DNA from: Vulcanimicrobiota bacterium
GTDB lineage: Bacteria; Vulcanimicrobiota; Vulcanimicrobiia; Vulcanimicrobiales; Vulcanimicrobiaceae
NCBI GenBank assembly: GCA_027306785.1
Contig: DAHUZB010000024.1
Coordinates: 1 to 64,000 of the forward strand
Direction: 5' to 3'
Length of the DNA: 64,000 bases
The notes beneath the pieces are model-generated. The model was not told the DNA's origin, searched no databases, and was given only the letters and a program-made list of their open reading frames with translations. A program made the translations under genes and the position numbers. Shown one piece after another: positions 9,144 to 15,735 of the stretch (its first letter is position 1; each line of letters begins with the position of its first letter).

Positions 9144-9184
9144 ATTCCCAAATTTATCGTAAAATGGGAATCGCGCCAAGTCAA
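9144..9184 (-). promoter_or_regulatory. Toxin-antitoxin promoter with overlapping operator
   Basis: On the minus strand a -35 TTGACT (9179-9184) and a -10 TACGAT (9156-9161) are separated by exactly 17 bp. A perfect inverted repeat ATTCCCA (9144-9150) / TGGGAAT (9165-9171), 14 bp apart, covers the -10 and the expected start point. Binding of the antitoxin here would block RNA polymerase. The segment is AT-rich against a GC-rich background. Confidence 0.7.
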
Positions 9185-9286
9185 TCCCGCAACAGCTGGC
9201 TCCTGCCCCTCGGGCGCGACGCTAGCTTGCTGCGGCGGCCGCTCGCCTCGTTTAGCGGACCATCGCGGACGGGTACGCAGGCGAGC

Positions 9287-9697
9287 ATGAAACGAATGCT
9301 CGGACTTCTTGCCTGCGCCGCCCTGACGGCGCTTCCCGCTTTCGCCGCGAACGGCGGTATCACGGGACGCGTCTTCGACGCGGCGGGTAAACCCGTCGCG
9401 GGCGTACCCGTCGCCATCTTCCGCATGCCGCTGCACGATCGGGCGATCGCGGTCTCCACCCTGACGACCGATCGCAACGGCTACTTCGCGAACATCGCGC
9501 TGCAGCCGGGGCGCTATCTCGTGCGTGCCGATATCGGCGGAACCGCGGTGGCCTGCACCATCGACGACGTCTTCGACGGCTGGAACGCGCGGATGATGGT
9601 GCGCGCGAACCCGAACGGAGCCACCTGCAGCGGCCCCCGCGTGCACTCCGCCTCGATCAATTCCGGCATCACCGCCGACACCTACATCATGCACTGA
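9287..9697 (+). CDS. Small secreted protein with carboxypeptidase-regulatory-like fold
   Basis: A protein of 136 aa with a signal peptide (MKRMLGLLACAALTALPAFA, then ANGG). The mature part matches the beta-sandwich carboxypeptidase regulatory-like pattern: ITGRVFDAAGKPVAGVPVAIF, then TTDRNGYFANIALQPGRYLVRADI. Such domains occur in extracellular and outer-membrane proteins as binding or structural modules. The frame is open upstream to 9164, but the signal peptide fixes the start at 9287. The exact role is unknown. A strong terminator follows at 9716. Confidence 0.7.
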   Translation: MKRMLGLLACAALTALPAFAANGGITGRVFDAAGKPVAGVPVAIFRMPLHDRAIAVSTLTTDRNGYFANIALQPGRYLVRADIGGTAVACTIDDVFDGWNARMMVRANPNGATCSGPRVHSASINSGITADTYIMH

Positions 9698-9715
9698 CGC
9701 CCGTCGGGGACGCAT

Positions 9716-9762
9716 AAAAAACGAGGGGCGGAGCCGACGAATCGGCACCGCCCCTCGTTTTT
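9716..9762. terminator. Bidirectional rho-independent terminator
   Basis: AAAAACGAGGGGCGG (from 9717) pairs perfectly with CCGCCCCTCGTTTTT (9748-9762). The stem is GC-rich with A-run and T-run flanks, so it can terminate both the + strand gene upstream and the converging - strand collar gene. Confidence 0.9.
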
Positions 9763-9776
9763 CCATCTACGCAAGG

Positions 9777-10298
9777 TTAGTTGCGCACGGGGAAGAGGCC
9801 CTCGATTGCGATGATGTAGTTCAGCACCAGATACGGCTGCTGTAGAGGAATCGGCAGACTGCCGCCGCTCACGCCGATCGACGACATGGCGAGGTTCGCG
9901 TTGGGGGCCGCCGCCGCGTACATCTTGTCGCTCGGTGAGAGGCCGAGGACGTGATTCGGACCCGGCGCCTCGGCGCCGTTCGTGGCATTGTTGCCCATCA
10001 GCGCATGGGTATGCTGGGGCATTTGCGACGCGAGGAGCGTCGTGAATTCGCTACCGGCGGCTTCTCCCAATACATACGTGGAGAGACCGGGTCCTTGCCC
10101 CTGACTGAGCGGCGCTCGTCCGCGGAGGTCGGGCAATGCGAATGTGGACGTGCCGTTCCCGCCATAGAGCGTGCCGAGGATCGCGTAGAGCGCCTCATTG
10201 GTCGATATCGGGAGCAATTGGCCCTGACAGAAGGCCCAGCCGCGCGGTGCGAAATTCCCCGCGAAGAGGACGATCGACCCGATGTATGGCGAGTCCAT
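9777..10298 (-). CDS. Phage tail-collar-domain protein (microcystin-dependent protein family), copy 2
   Basis: A protein of 173 aa. The N-terminus (IGSIVLFAGNFAPRGWAFCQGQLLPIS) and the block FALPDLRGRAPLSQGQGPG are the classic tail-collar signature, followed by MPQHTHAL and a C-terminal hydrophobic block (QQPYLVLNYIIAIEGLFPVRN). Free-standing copies like this are widespread in bacterial chromosomes and named after a microcystin-responsive Microcystis protein; their role is unclear. The ATG lies one base after the stop of its tandem copy, and no good Shine-Dalgarno is visible, so translation is probably coupled. No signal peptide is present. No other phage structural gene is nearby. Confidence 0.88.
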   Translation of the reverse strand: MDSPYIGSIVLFAGNFAPRGWAFCQGQLLPISTNEALYAILGTLYGGNGTSTFALPDLRGRAPLSQGQGPGLSTYVLGEAAGSEFTTLLASQMPQHTHALMGNNATNGAEAPGPNHVLGLSPSDKMYAAAAPNANLAMSSIGVSGGSLPIPLQQPYLVLNYIIAIEGLFPVRN

Positions 10299-10299
10299 G

Positions 10300-10821
10300 C
10301 TAGTTGCGCGTGGGGAAGATGCCGTAGAGCGCGATGATGTAGTTCAGCGCGAGATACGGCTGCATGAGCGGAAACGGTTGACTGCCGCCCGCCATCCCGA
10401 TCGACGACGTCGAGAGGCTCGTGTTCGGCGCGGCCGCGGCGTACATCTTATCCATCGGCGAGAGGCCGAGCACGTGGTTGGGTCCGGGCGCCTCGGCGCC
10501 GTTCGTCGCATTGGTGCCGTTGAGCAGATGATTATGCTGCGGCATGTTGGTTTGGAGCAGCGTGTAGGCCTCGCTTCCGCCTTGCTCCCCGAGCGTGTAG
10601 GCCGAAAGTCCCGGTGCCTGACCAGAGCTCACCGGTACGCGCCCGCGCAGATCCGGAAGTGCGAACGTCTGCACGCCGTTACCGCCGTAGGTGGTGCCGA
10701 GAATCGAGAAGAGCGCCGTGTTGCTCTGAATCGAGAGTATCTGCCCGTTGCAGAAGGCCCAGTTTTTGGGTGCGAAGTTGCCCGCGAAGAGCACGATCGA
10801 CCCGATGAACGGATTATCCAA
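10300..10821 (-). CDS. Phage tail-collar-domain protein, copy 1
   Basis: A protein of 173 aa, the same length as its neighbour and alignable end to end (IGSIVLFAGNFAPKNWAFCNGQILSIQ; FALPDLRGRVPVSSGQAPG; MPQHNHLLNGTNATNGAEAPGPNHVLGLSP). I placed the start at TTG 10821 because GGAGG lies seven bases upstream and the protein then begins exactly like the paralogue (LDNPFIG versus MDSPYIG). The in-frame ATG at 10836 would place the start upstream of that GGAGG. Arose by tandem duplication. Confidence 0.85.
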   Translation of the reverse strand: MDNPFIGSIVLFAGNFAPKNWAFCNGQILSIQSNTALFSILGTTYGGNGVQTFALPDLRGRVPVSSGQAPGLSAYTLGEQGGSEAYTLLQTNMPQHNHLLNGTNATNGAEAPGPNHVLGLSPMDKMYAAAAPNTSLSTSSIGMAGGSQPFPLMQPYLALNYIIALYGIFPTRN

Positions 10822-10875
10822 AGAAGCGTCCTCCATAAGCGACGATGGAGCGCTCCCATACGAACACACGAAGAG

Positions 10876-10899
10876 AGACGCCACACCTTGTCGGCGTCT
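10876..10899 (-). terminator. Weak hairpin between sulfotransferase and collar genes
   Basis: AGACGCC (10876-10882) and GGCGTCT (10893-10899) form a 7-bp stem with a 10-nt loop in the 100-nt gap downstream of the sulfotransferase. On the minus strand it is followed by a CTCTCTT stretch rather than a T-run. It may be an attenuator or partial terminator; its function is uncertain. Confidence 0.3.
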
Positions 10900-10922
10900 T
10901 TCACAGCGCTGCGGGGATTCCC

Positions 10923-11909
10923 CTACGCCGAGGCGCGCAGACGATCGAGCGCGCCGTGAATCGGCATGAGATGCTCGTCCACGTATGCGCGTAGATCGGG
11001 TGCCGCCGCGTCGCGCTTGGCGGCACGGTCGTCGGTAAACGGCACTCCCGGCTGCTTTGCGTGGTATCCGCGAACCGCGTGCATGAGGTCGCGATCGTCG
11101 GGCGCGATCGTGACACCGAAGAGCGATGCCGCGCGCTCCGGAATCGCCTGCGCGATCTCATCGTACGCCACCAGCTGCTGCGGCCGCGGTGCACGCGCGA
11201 GCACGGCATCGCCGATGCGTTTGAGCACCTCCGCGCAACGCACCGCATTGGGGATACGCATCGCCTCGGTGACGTGCAGGTCGAGCGTCGCGTGCGCGTT
11301 CGCCGCCGACATCATGTAGCTCGGCGTCGCCAAATGCGAGACCATCACCTCGAGCGGATCGCGGTAGACGTAGATCCAGCCCGCCTCGGGAAAGGCGCGT
11401 TCGAAGAGCGCAATGCTGCGTGCGTGCCAGGCATCGAGCTTGACTACGTAGCGCTCGTGGCGTTCGCGCGCATGCGCACCCAGCGCTCGCGCCGCCGCGC
11501 GCAGCAGCGCGACCCGCGTGTCGTCATCGACGGCGCTTGCGGGCAGGGTTACGACGTCGTTGAACGGGCCCGGCTCGCTCAACACGAAGACGTGCGGCAG
11601 CGCGGCGAACATCTGCGCGGCAAGCGTCGAGCCGCAACGCGAGAGATGAAAGATCAGGCCGTTCGGATCGCGTCCGAGCTCGGCGGCACGCAACAGGGCC
11701 GCAACGCCGCTGCGGCGCCGAAAGACGAGGTTGAACGGGTGGCGTGCGCAGCGCGCGACGGTGTCGGCGAAGAAGCGGTCGTCACCGAGCCGGTCCTCGC
11801 CGAGCAAGAACCAGTCCACCGCGATCTCGCCGCGTTCGTCGAGCGAGATGCGGAACGGGAACCAGCCCTCGAAATCGTGTGCGTTCACGGCGCCCAGATC
11901 GCGAGCCAT
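10923..11909 (-). CDS. Sulfotransferase-like protein
   Basis: A protein of 328 aa. FHLSRCGSTLAAQMFAAL matches the 5'-phosphosulfate loop of PAPS-dependent sulfotransferases, and YVYRDPLEVMVSHLATP matches the 3'-phosphate-binding motif (RDPxxxxxS). It would transfer sulfate from PAPS to a hydroxyl or amine. The start is the ATG at 11909, preceded by GAAGG, overlapping the Nif11-like gene by 25 bp; a longer frame to 12026 would overlap that gene much more. It is last in a chain of seven overlapping genes. The substrate is unknown. Confidence 0.8.
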   Translation of the reverse strand: MARDLGAVNAHDFEGWFPFRISLDERGEIAVDWFLLGEDRLGDDRFFADTVARCARHPFNLVFRRRSGVAALLRAAELGRDPNGLIFHLSRCGSTLAAQMFAALPHVFVLSEPGPFNDVVTLPASAVDDDTRVALLRAAARALGAHARERHERYVVKLDAWHARSIALFERAFPEAGWIYVYRDPLEVMVSHLATPSYMMSAANAHATLDLHVTEAMRIPNAVRCAEVLKRIGDAVLARAPRPQQLVAYDEIAQAIPERAASLFGVTIAPDDRDLMHAVRGYHAKQPGVPFTDDRAAKRDAAAPDLRAYVDEHLMPIHGALDRLRASA

Positions 11910-12091
11910 GCGGCCTTCCCCTCGTGATATGCGTTCCAGAGCTCTTCTTGGGTGACGCGCAGCCCGCGGTCGTGCGCGAGGTCGACGACCCGCGCGATGA
12001 AGGCCGTTGCATCGGTCATCTGCCACAGCTCCAGCGCGAGCGCGCGATCCTCGAGCACGAGGTCGCGTAAGCGGTCGAGTTCACCCGTCAT
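11885..12091 (-). CDS. Nif11-like small protein (possible leader or adaptor peptide)
   Basis: A 68-aa protein resembling the Nif11 family: a helical start (LRDLVLEDRALALELWQMTD), then FIARVVDLAHDRGLRVTQEEL, which follows the family pattern of a hydrophobic helix, a glycine and an acidic helix. In Nif11-type RiPP precursors such a domain is the leader for modifying enzymes. Here only about 18 residues follow (ending AAWLAIWAP), with no Gly-Gly motif and no cysteines, so a classical core peptide is not obvious. It starts in an ATGA overlap with the hydroxylase gene and runs into the sulfotransferase gene. The family assignment is from pattern only. Confidence 0.6.
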   Translation of the reverse strand: MTGELDRLRDLVLEDRALALELWQMTDATAFIARVVDLAHDRGLRVTQEELWNAYHEGKAAWLAIWAP

Positions 12092-12660
12092 ACCGCCGTA
12101 TCTTCGCTCGCCGAGGTGAGGATCTCATGCAACCACGGGTTGACTCGTACGTCGATGACCAGGTGGACGCGCTCGGTCTCGCCGTCGTTGCGCACGGCGT
12201 GCGGCCGATCGACGTCGAGATACCAGCACTCGCCCGCGCGCATCGGCACGCGCGCGCCGTCGAGCAGAAACGTCACGTGCTCGTTCGTCCGCAGCACGAT
12301 GTGCAGACGCGCTTCGCCGCCCGCGTACTCGAGTCCGTAATCGCGGTGCTCGCGAATCTCGGCGCCGGGTGCGAGGCGCAGCAGGCGCACCACGCCGATC
12401 TCGCATTCGAAGCGCGCGAGCGCTGCGCGGATCGCGGGCGCGCGATCGAGCAGTCGCGTATCGGTAACCGGTGCGTCGCTGAAGAGATCGGGAAAGAGCG
12501 CTTCGCGCCCGCCGCTCGCACGCAGAGCGACGCCGCTCCACTCGCCGCGGTAGGTGCTCACGTTGAAATGCGCCTGCCATTCCTCGTGCGTGAACGCCGT
12601 CGCCTCGCGCGCGAGCGCATCGGCGTCGAAGTGCAGCGGGAGTCGAATCGCGGCCTTCAT
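12088..12660 (-). CDS. Aspartyl/asparaginyl beta-hydroxylase-like dioxygenase
   Basis: A protein of 190 aa of the Asp/Asn/Arg hydroxylase cupin family (2-oxoglutarate and Fe(II) dependent). The metal-binding block IREHRDYGLEY and the second block DVDRPHAVRNDG followed by RVHLVIDVRVN are both clear, and HIVLRTNEHVTFLLDG lies between them as in family members. It could hydroxylate a peptide side chain or a free amino acid. Both ends overlap neighbours by ATGA, so it is made together with the methyltransferase and the Nif11-like protein. Confidence 0.82.
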   Translation of the reverse strand: MKAAIRLPLHFDADALAREATAFTHEEWQAHFNVSTYRGEWSGVALRASGGREALFPDLFSDAPVTDTRLLDRAPAIRAALARFECEIGVVRLLRLAPGAEIREHRDYGLEYAGGEARLHIVLRTNEHVTFLLDGARVPMRAGECWYLDVDRPHAVRNDGETERVHLVIDVRVNPWLHEILTSASEDTAV

Positions 12661-13373
12661 CCCGGTTCGAACGCGCGCTGCAGCAGTGGGAGCTCATCGA
12701 GCAAGACGGGATCGTGCAGGGGCGTGTGCGACGCGACGAAGATGGCGCGAAACTTCCACGTCTGCGTACCGCGCTCGCGCCAATCGAGTCGAAACCGTTC
12801 GAATGCGGGCTGCGTCGCGGGTACGTACGCGTACGGAAAGAGGTCGCGCAGCCGCGCGAAGATCCACGGGCGCGTCGGTACGCCGAAGCGCCCTTCGATC
12901 GACGCGCGGAGATCGTTGATGTCGGATTCGACATGGACGATCTCGCTATCGGCCGCCAGCGGATCACCGTTGACCGCCGCCTCGAGCAGCAGCACCTCGT
13001 TGCAATGCGCCGCGAGCTGCTCGATCGCGCGCTCGAGATCGCCCAGTTCGCCGAAGGTTCCGTAGCAGAAGACGACCTGATGCGCGCCGACCGCTCGGCG
13101 ATCGATCTCCGAGAGCGGCGCCTCGACGACGCGTACGCGAGGCTCGGCGGCGTAGCGCTCGCGAAGGAACGCCGCGTTCTCCGGTCGCGGCTCGAGGCAC
13201 GTTACCGTGCAGTCGCGTTCGAGGAAGAAGGGCGTAAGATCGCCGATCCCGGCGCCGACTTCGAGGACCGATCGTCGCTCGATGGGCAATGGCAGGCTTG
13301 CGAGATGTTCGAGCCGCCGTTCGTTGCTCTCGATATAGGCGGCGTCGCGAAAGAATACGGTCGGATCGGTCAT
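12657..13373 (-). CDS. Class I SAM-dependent methyltransferase
   Basis: A protein of 238 aa. SAM-binding motif I is VLEVGAGIGDLTPFF, motif II contains the acidic CLEPRP, and a following VVFCYGTFGEL resembles motif IV. The substrate is unknown; the fold fits small-molecule or peptide methylation. The frame continues upstream to 13988, but the ATG at 13373 forms an ATGA overlap with the preceding gene and starts a plausible N-terminus (MTDPTVFF). It lies centrally in the overlapping operon. Confidence 0.8.
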   Translation of the reverse strand: MTDPTVFFRDAAYIESNERRLEHLASLPLPIERRSVLEVGAGIGDLTPFFLERDCTVTCLEPRPENAAFLRERYAAEPRVRVVEAPLSEIDRRAVGAHQVVFCYGTFGELGDLERAIEQLAAHCNEVLLLEAAVNGDPLAADSEIVHVESDINDLRASIEGRFGVPTRPWIFARLRDLFPYAYVPATQPAFERFRLDWRERGTQTWKFRAIFVASHTPLHDPVLLDELPLLQRAFEPG

Positions 13374-14170
13374 TCGCGCGCACTCCTCGCGCGATCGTCG
13401 GCACCGAGCCGCGCGCAGAGCGCGCGTGCGCTCGCGGTTCCGGCCTGCCGGTTGAGGTGGATCGAGTCGAAGTCGTACTCGGCGAGACGCCATCCCTCGG
13501 GCGCGAGCACGTCGCCCATCGAAAAAAGTTGCACGGCTCCCGACGCCGCAAAGTCGGCGAAGAGCTCGTTGAAGGTGGTGACGAGCCGCGCGTGCAGCGT
13601 CGGGGAGAGCCAGGTCGAGAGGCGGCGTCCTCGCGGCGGCGCGACCAGCGCGTGAAGAACGATATCCTCGAAGCCGCATGCGCGCAGCGCGCGGATCGCG
13701 TCGAAGAGCGGTGTCATCGCCGCTTCGGCGCGCGTCCGAGCGAGTTTCGCGTCGTACGCCGCGTCGTCTTCGAGATCGGCGAACGGTGCCCGGCCGCCGA
13801 TCTCCCCGAGCTCGGACATGCCGCAGCAGAAGAGGAGGGTGGCGTCGCGCGGGTTTCGCGGCGCGAACCAGGTCGACTCCCCCGGTCGTTCCGGCATCGC
13901 CAGGCGCGGGAACGGCCAGCGTTGCTCGGTGCTCCGACGCACGAGGCGCATCTCCATGAGGATGCGGGTCAGGTACTCGGAGAAGCATCCGTCCGCGTAG
14001 AGGTCACCGACGTATAACGCGGGCTGCCAACGAGCTTTGAATCCGAACGTGGCCGCGGCCGATTCGACGACGATCCCGTCGAGGTGACGGGCGCTGGAGT
14101 CGCCGATGGCGAGGATCGTCCGGTCCGCAACGATCGCGCGTAGCCGGTCCGCCCCCGAAGAGGTGGTCAT
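13370..14170 (-). CDS. SGNH/GDSL-like hydrolase or related protein
   Basis: A protein of 266 aa. ILAIGDSSARHLDG near the N-terminus matches block I (GDS) of SGNH hydrolases, and DFDSIHLNRQAG near the C-terminus matches block V, with His of IHLN as the likely catalytic base. No signal peptide is seen. Members act as esterases, acyltransferases or deacetylases. The blocks between are weak, so the enzymatic call is tentative. The ATG at 14170 is chosen for its ATGA overlap with hutD; nine more codons upstream stay open. Confidence 0.6.
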   Translation of the reverse strand: MTTSSGADRLRAIVADRTILAIGDSSARHLDGIVVESAAATFGFKARWQPALYVGDLYADGCFSEYLTRILMEMRLVRRSTEQRWPFPRLAMPERPGESTWFAPRNPRDATLLFCCGMSELGEIGGRAPFADLEDDAAYDAKLARTRAEAAMTPLFDAIRALRACGFEDIVLHALVAPPRGRRLSTWLSPTLHARLVTTFNELFADFAASGAVQLFSMGDVLAPEGWRLAEYDFDSIHLNRQAGTASARALCARLGADDRARSARE

Positions 14171-14712
14171 CGCGGCGTGATGCGGACGATGCACGCGCGC
14201 GCCCCTTCATCGGCGTCGATCTCGACGCGATCGACCGCATCGAGGCGCACCGTGTCGCCGCGGGCGCAGCGCAGGCCGTCGACGCGGCAGTCGCCGAGGA
14301 GCGAATAGACGAAGACGATCTCGTCGTCGTCGACGAGCAGCACCGTGCGTCCGCTCGCAATCTCCACGTCGTGCGCGAAGGCGTCGCGCCGTGTCATCAC
14401 GTTGAAGTCGCGAGCGGGTCCCTCGCGTACCGTTGCGCTCGCACGGGATTCGCCGCGAAACGAGAACGGCTCGCATGCCCCGAGCGGGTGCGGCGCACCG
14501 TCCACCTCGAGATCGACGCGTCCGTCGAGCGTCAGGATCGTGCGATCGTAGCCGGAGAAGTCAGAGAACGGACCGTCCCGCTCGATGGTCGCGACCGAGA
14601 GACGCCACAGCGGAGGCGTGCTCGCCTCCGCTGCGATTTCGTGGGTGATTCCGCCGCCGTTCTTCCACGGCATGGCGCGATACCGGGTCGCTGCGAGATG
14701 CTCGAGCGTCAC
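14167..14712 (-). CDS. HutD/Ves family protein
   Basis: A cupin-like protein of 181 aa with the family hallmark MPWKNGGGITHEIA near the N-terminus, followed by WRLSVATIERDGPFSDFSGYDRTILTLDG and the C-terminal FNVMTRRDAF. HutD is often encoded with histidine-degradation genes, but none is nearby, and its biochemical role is not established. The GTG start overlaps the regulator stop by GTGA. Confidence 0.82.
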   Translation of the reverse strand: MTLEHLAATRYRAMPWKNGGGITHEIAAEASTPPLWRLSVATIERDGPFSDFSGYDRTILTLDGRVDLEVDGAPHPLGACEPFSFRGESRASATVREGPARDFNVMTRRDAFAHDVEIASGRTVLLVDDDEIVFVYSLLGDCRVDGLRCARGDTVRLDAVDRVEIDADEGARACIVRITPR

Positions 14713-15656
14713 ACCGGCGGGGCTTGGACGTTGTGCGCGAAGGCTTCCAAACGCTGGCGATCGATCGCCTTCACGCGTCCGCGATCGAGCTCCACCGCGC
14801 CCGCGTTCTTCAAGCGCAGCAGCGCGCGCGCCGCCATGTCGCGCACGGTACCGGCCGCCGCCGCGATCTGCGCCTGCGAGAGATTTTCGACGCCGGGCAG
14901 TCCGCGCGTCATGCCGACCGATGCGCGTGCGTAGCCGAGCAAGAATTTCGCCACGCGCTGCAGCACGTGCGCGAACGCGAGATCGGCGATGGTGTCGATC
15001 GAGCGGCGGCGCGCCTGCGAGCTTGCGATCAGGAAGCCGAGCGCAAGCTCCGCGTCGTTACGGATCGCGTGCATCACCGCTTCGCTCGGAAGCGTGACGA
15101 TCGTGGCGTCGGTCAGCGCCTCGGCGCGCGTCGTCGCGCCGCCGCCGTCGAAGCTGCCGCTTTCGTTGAGCGTGTCATGGGTGAGGCGCTCGCCGATCGT
15201 GTGCGTCTTCCCGTCGGGCGAGAGCAGCGTGTAGATCACCTTGCCGGTCTTCACGATGCCGAGGTACGGCCACATCTCGCCTTCGTCGAAGATCGTGTCG
15301 CCGGATTTGTACGAGCGCTCGCTCATCTGCCCGGCGAGCTCTTTGATCGTCGTCGCCTTGGCTTGCGTGAACTGCGGCACGTGCGCGAGGAAGGTCTCGC
15401 CGTCCGCGTTCTCGTCGATGCGCTCGAGGCGAATCGTCCAGCGATTGCCGCCGAGGTTGCGCGCATCCCAGCTGAAACGGCCGGGACGCAGCTGCGTCAT
15501 CTCGTTGCGAAGCGCGCGCGGATCGCTCTCTTCGTTGATCTCGAGCGCTCCGCCGAGTTGGAGCTTGTCGAACTGCTCGAGGATGTGCTCCGTCTTGGTC
15601 GCAGGCGACAAGGACCGGGCATCGAGCGTGATGGCGGCAGGGCGATTAATTGGCAT
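14709..15656 (-). CDS. Crp/Fnr-type regulator with N-terminal DUF2249 domain
   Basis: A protein of 315 aa in three parts. Residues about 10-80 (LDARSLSPATKTEHILEQFDKL to WTIRLERID) match DUF2249. Residues about 100-215 form a cyclic-nucleotide-binding-like barrel (SYKSGDTIFDEGE, IVKTGKVIYTLL). The C-terminus is a winged helix (LSQAQIAAAAGTVRDMAARALLRLKNAGAVELDRGRVKAID), as in Crp/Fnr. No Fnr-type cysteine cluster is present, so it is not a classical oxygen sensor. It is first in the overlapping operon and probably its regulator. A thiolase gene diverges from it across 79 bp. Confidence 0.8.
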   Translation of the reverse strand: MPINRPAAITLDARSLSPATKTEHILEQFDKLQLGGALEINEESDPRALRNEMTQLRPGRFSWDARNLGGNRWTIRLERIDENADGETFLAHVPQFTQAKATTIKELAGQMSERSYKSGDTIFDEGEMWPYLGIVKTGKVIYTLLSPDGKTHTIGERLTHDTLNESGSFDGGGATTRAEALTDATIVTLPSEAVMHAIRNDAELALGFLIASSQARRRSIDTIADLAFAHVLQRVAKFLLGYARASVGMTRGLPGVENLSQAQIAAAAGTVRDMAARALLRLKNAGAVELDRGRVKAIDRQRLEAFAHNVQAPPV

Positions 15657-15735
15657 GACCCGCGTTGCTTATGGATGGCGGCGATTTTTCCTCGGTGCCG
15701 GAGCCGACGGCCCCGATGCGGAATAGCAGGCGCCC

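Noticed and set aside
9777-10821. Prophage remnant
   Set aside because: Only collar-domain genes are present; there is no integrase, portal, capsid or attachment repeat, and such free-standing genes are common in chromosomes.
10822-10836. ATG at 10836 as start of the upstream collar gene
   Set aside because: The GGAGG lies inside this extension and points to TTG 10821, which also aligns with the paralogue.
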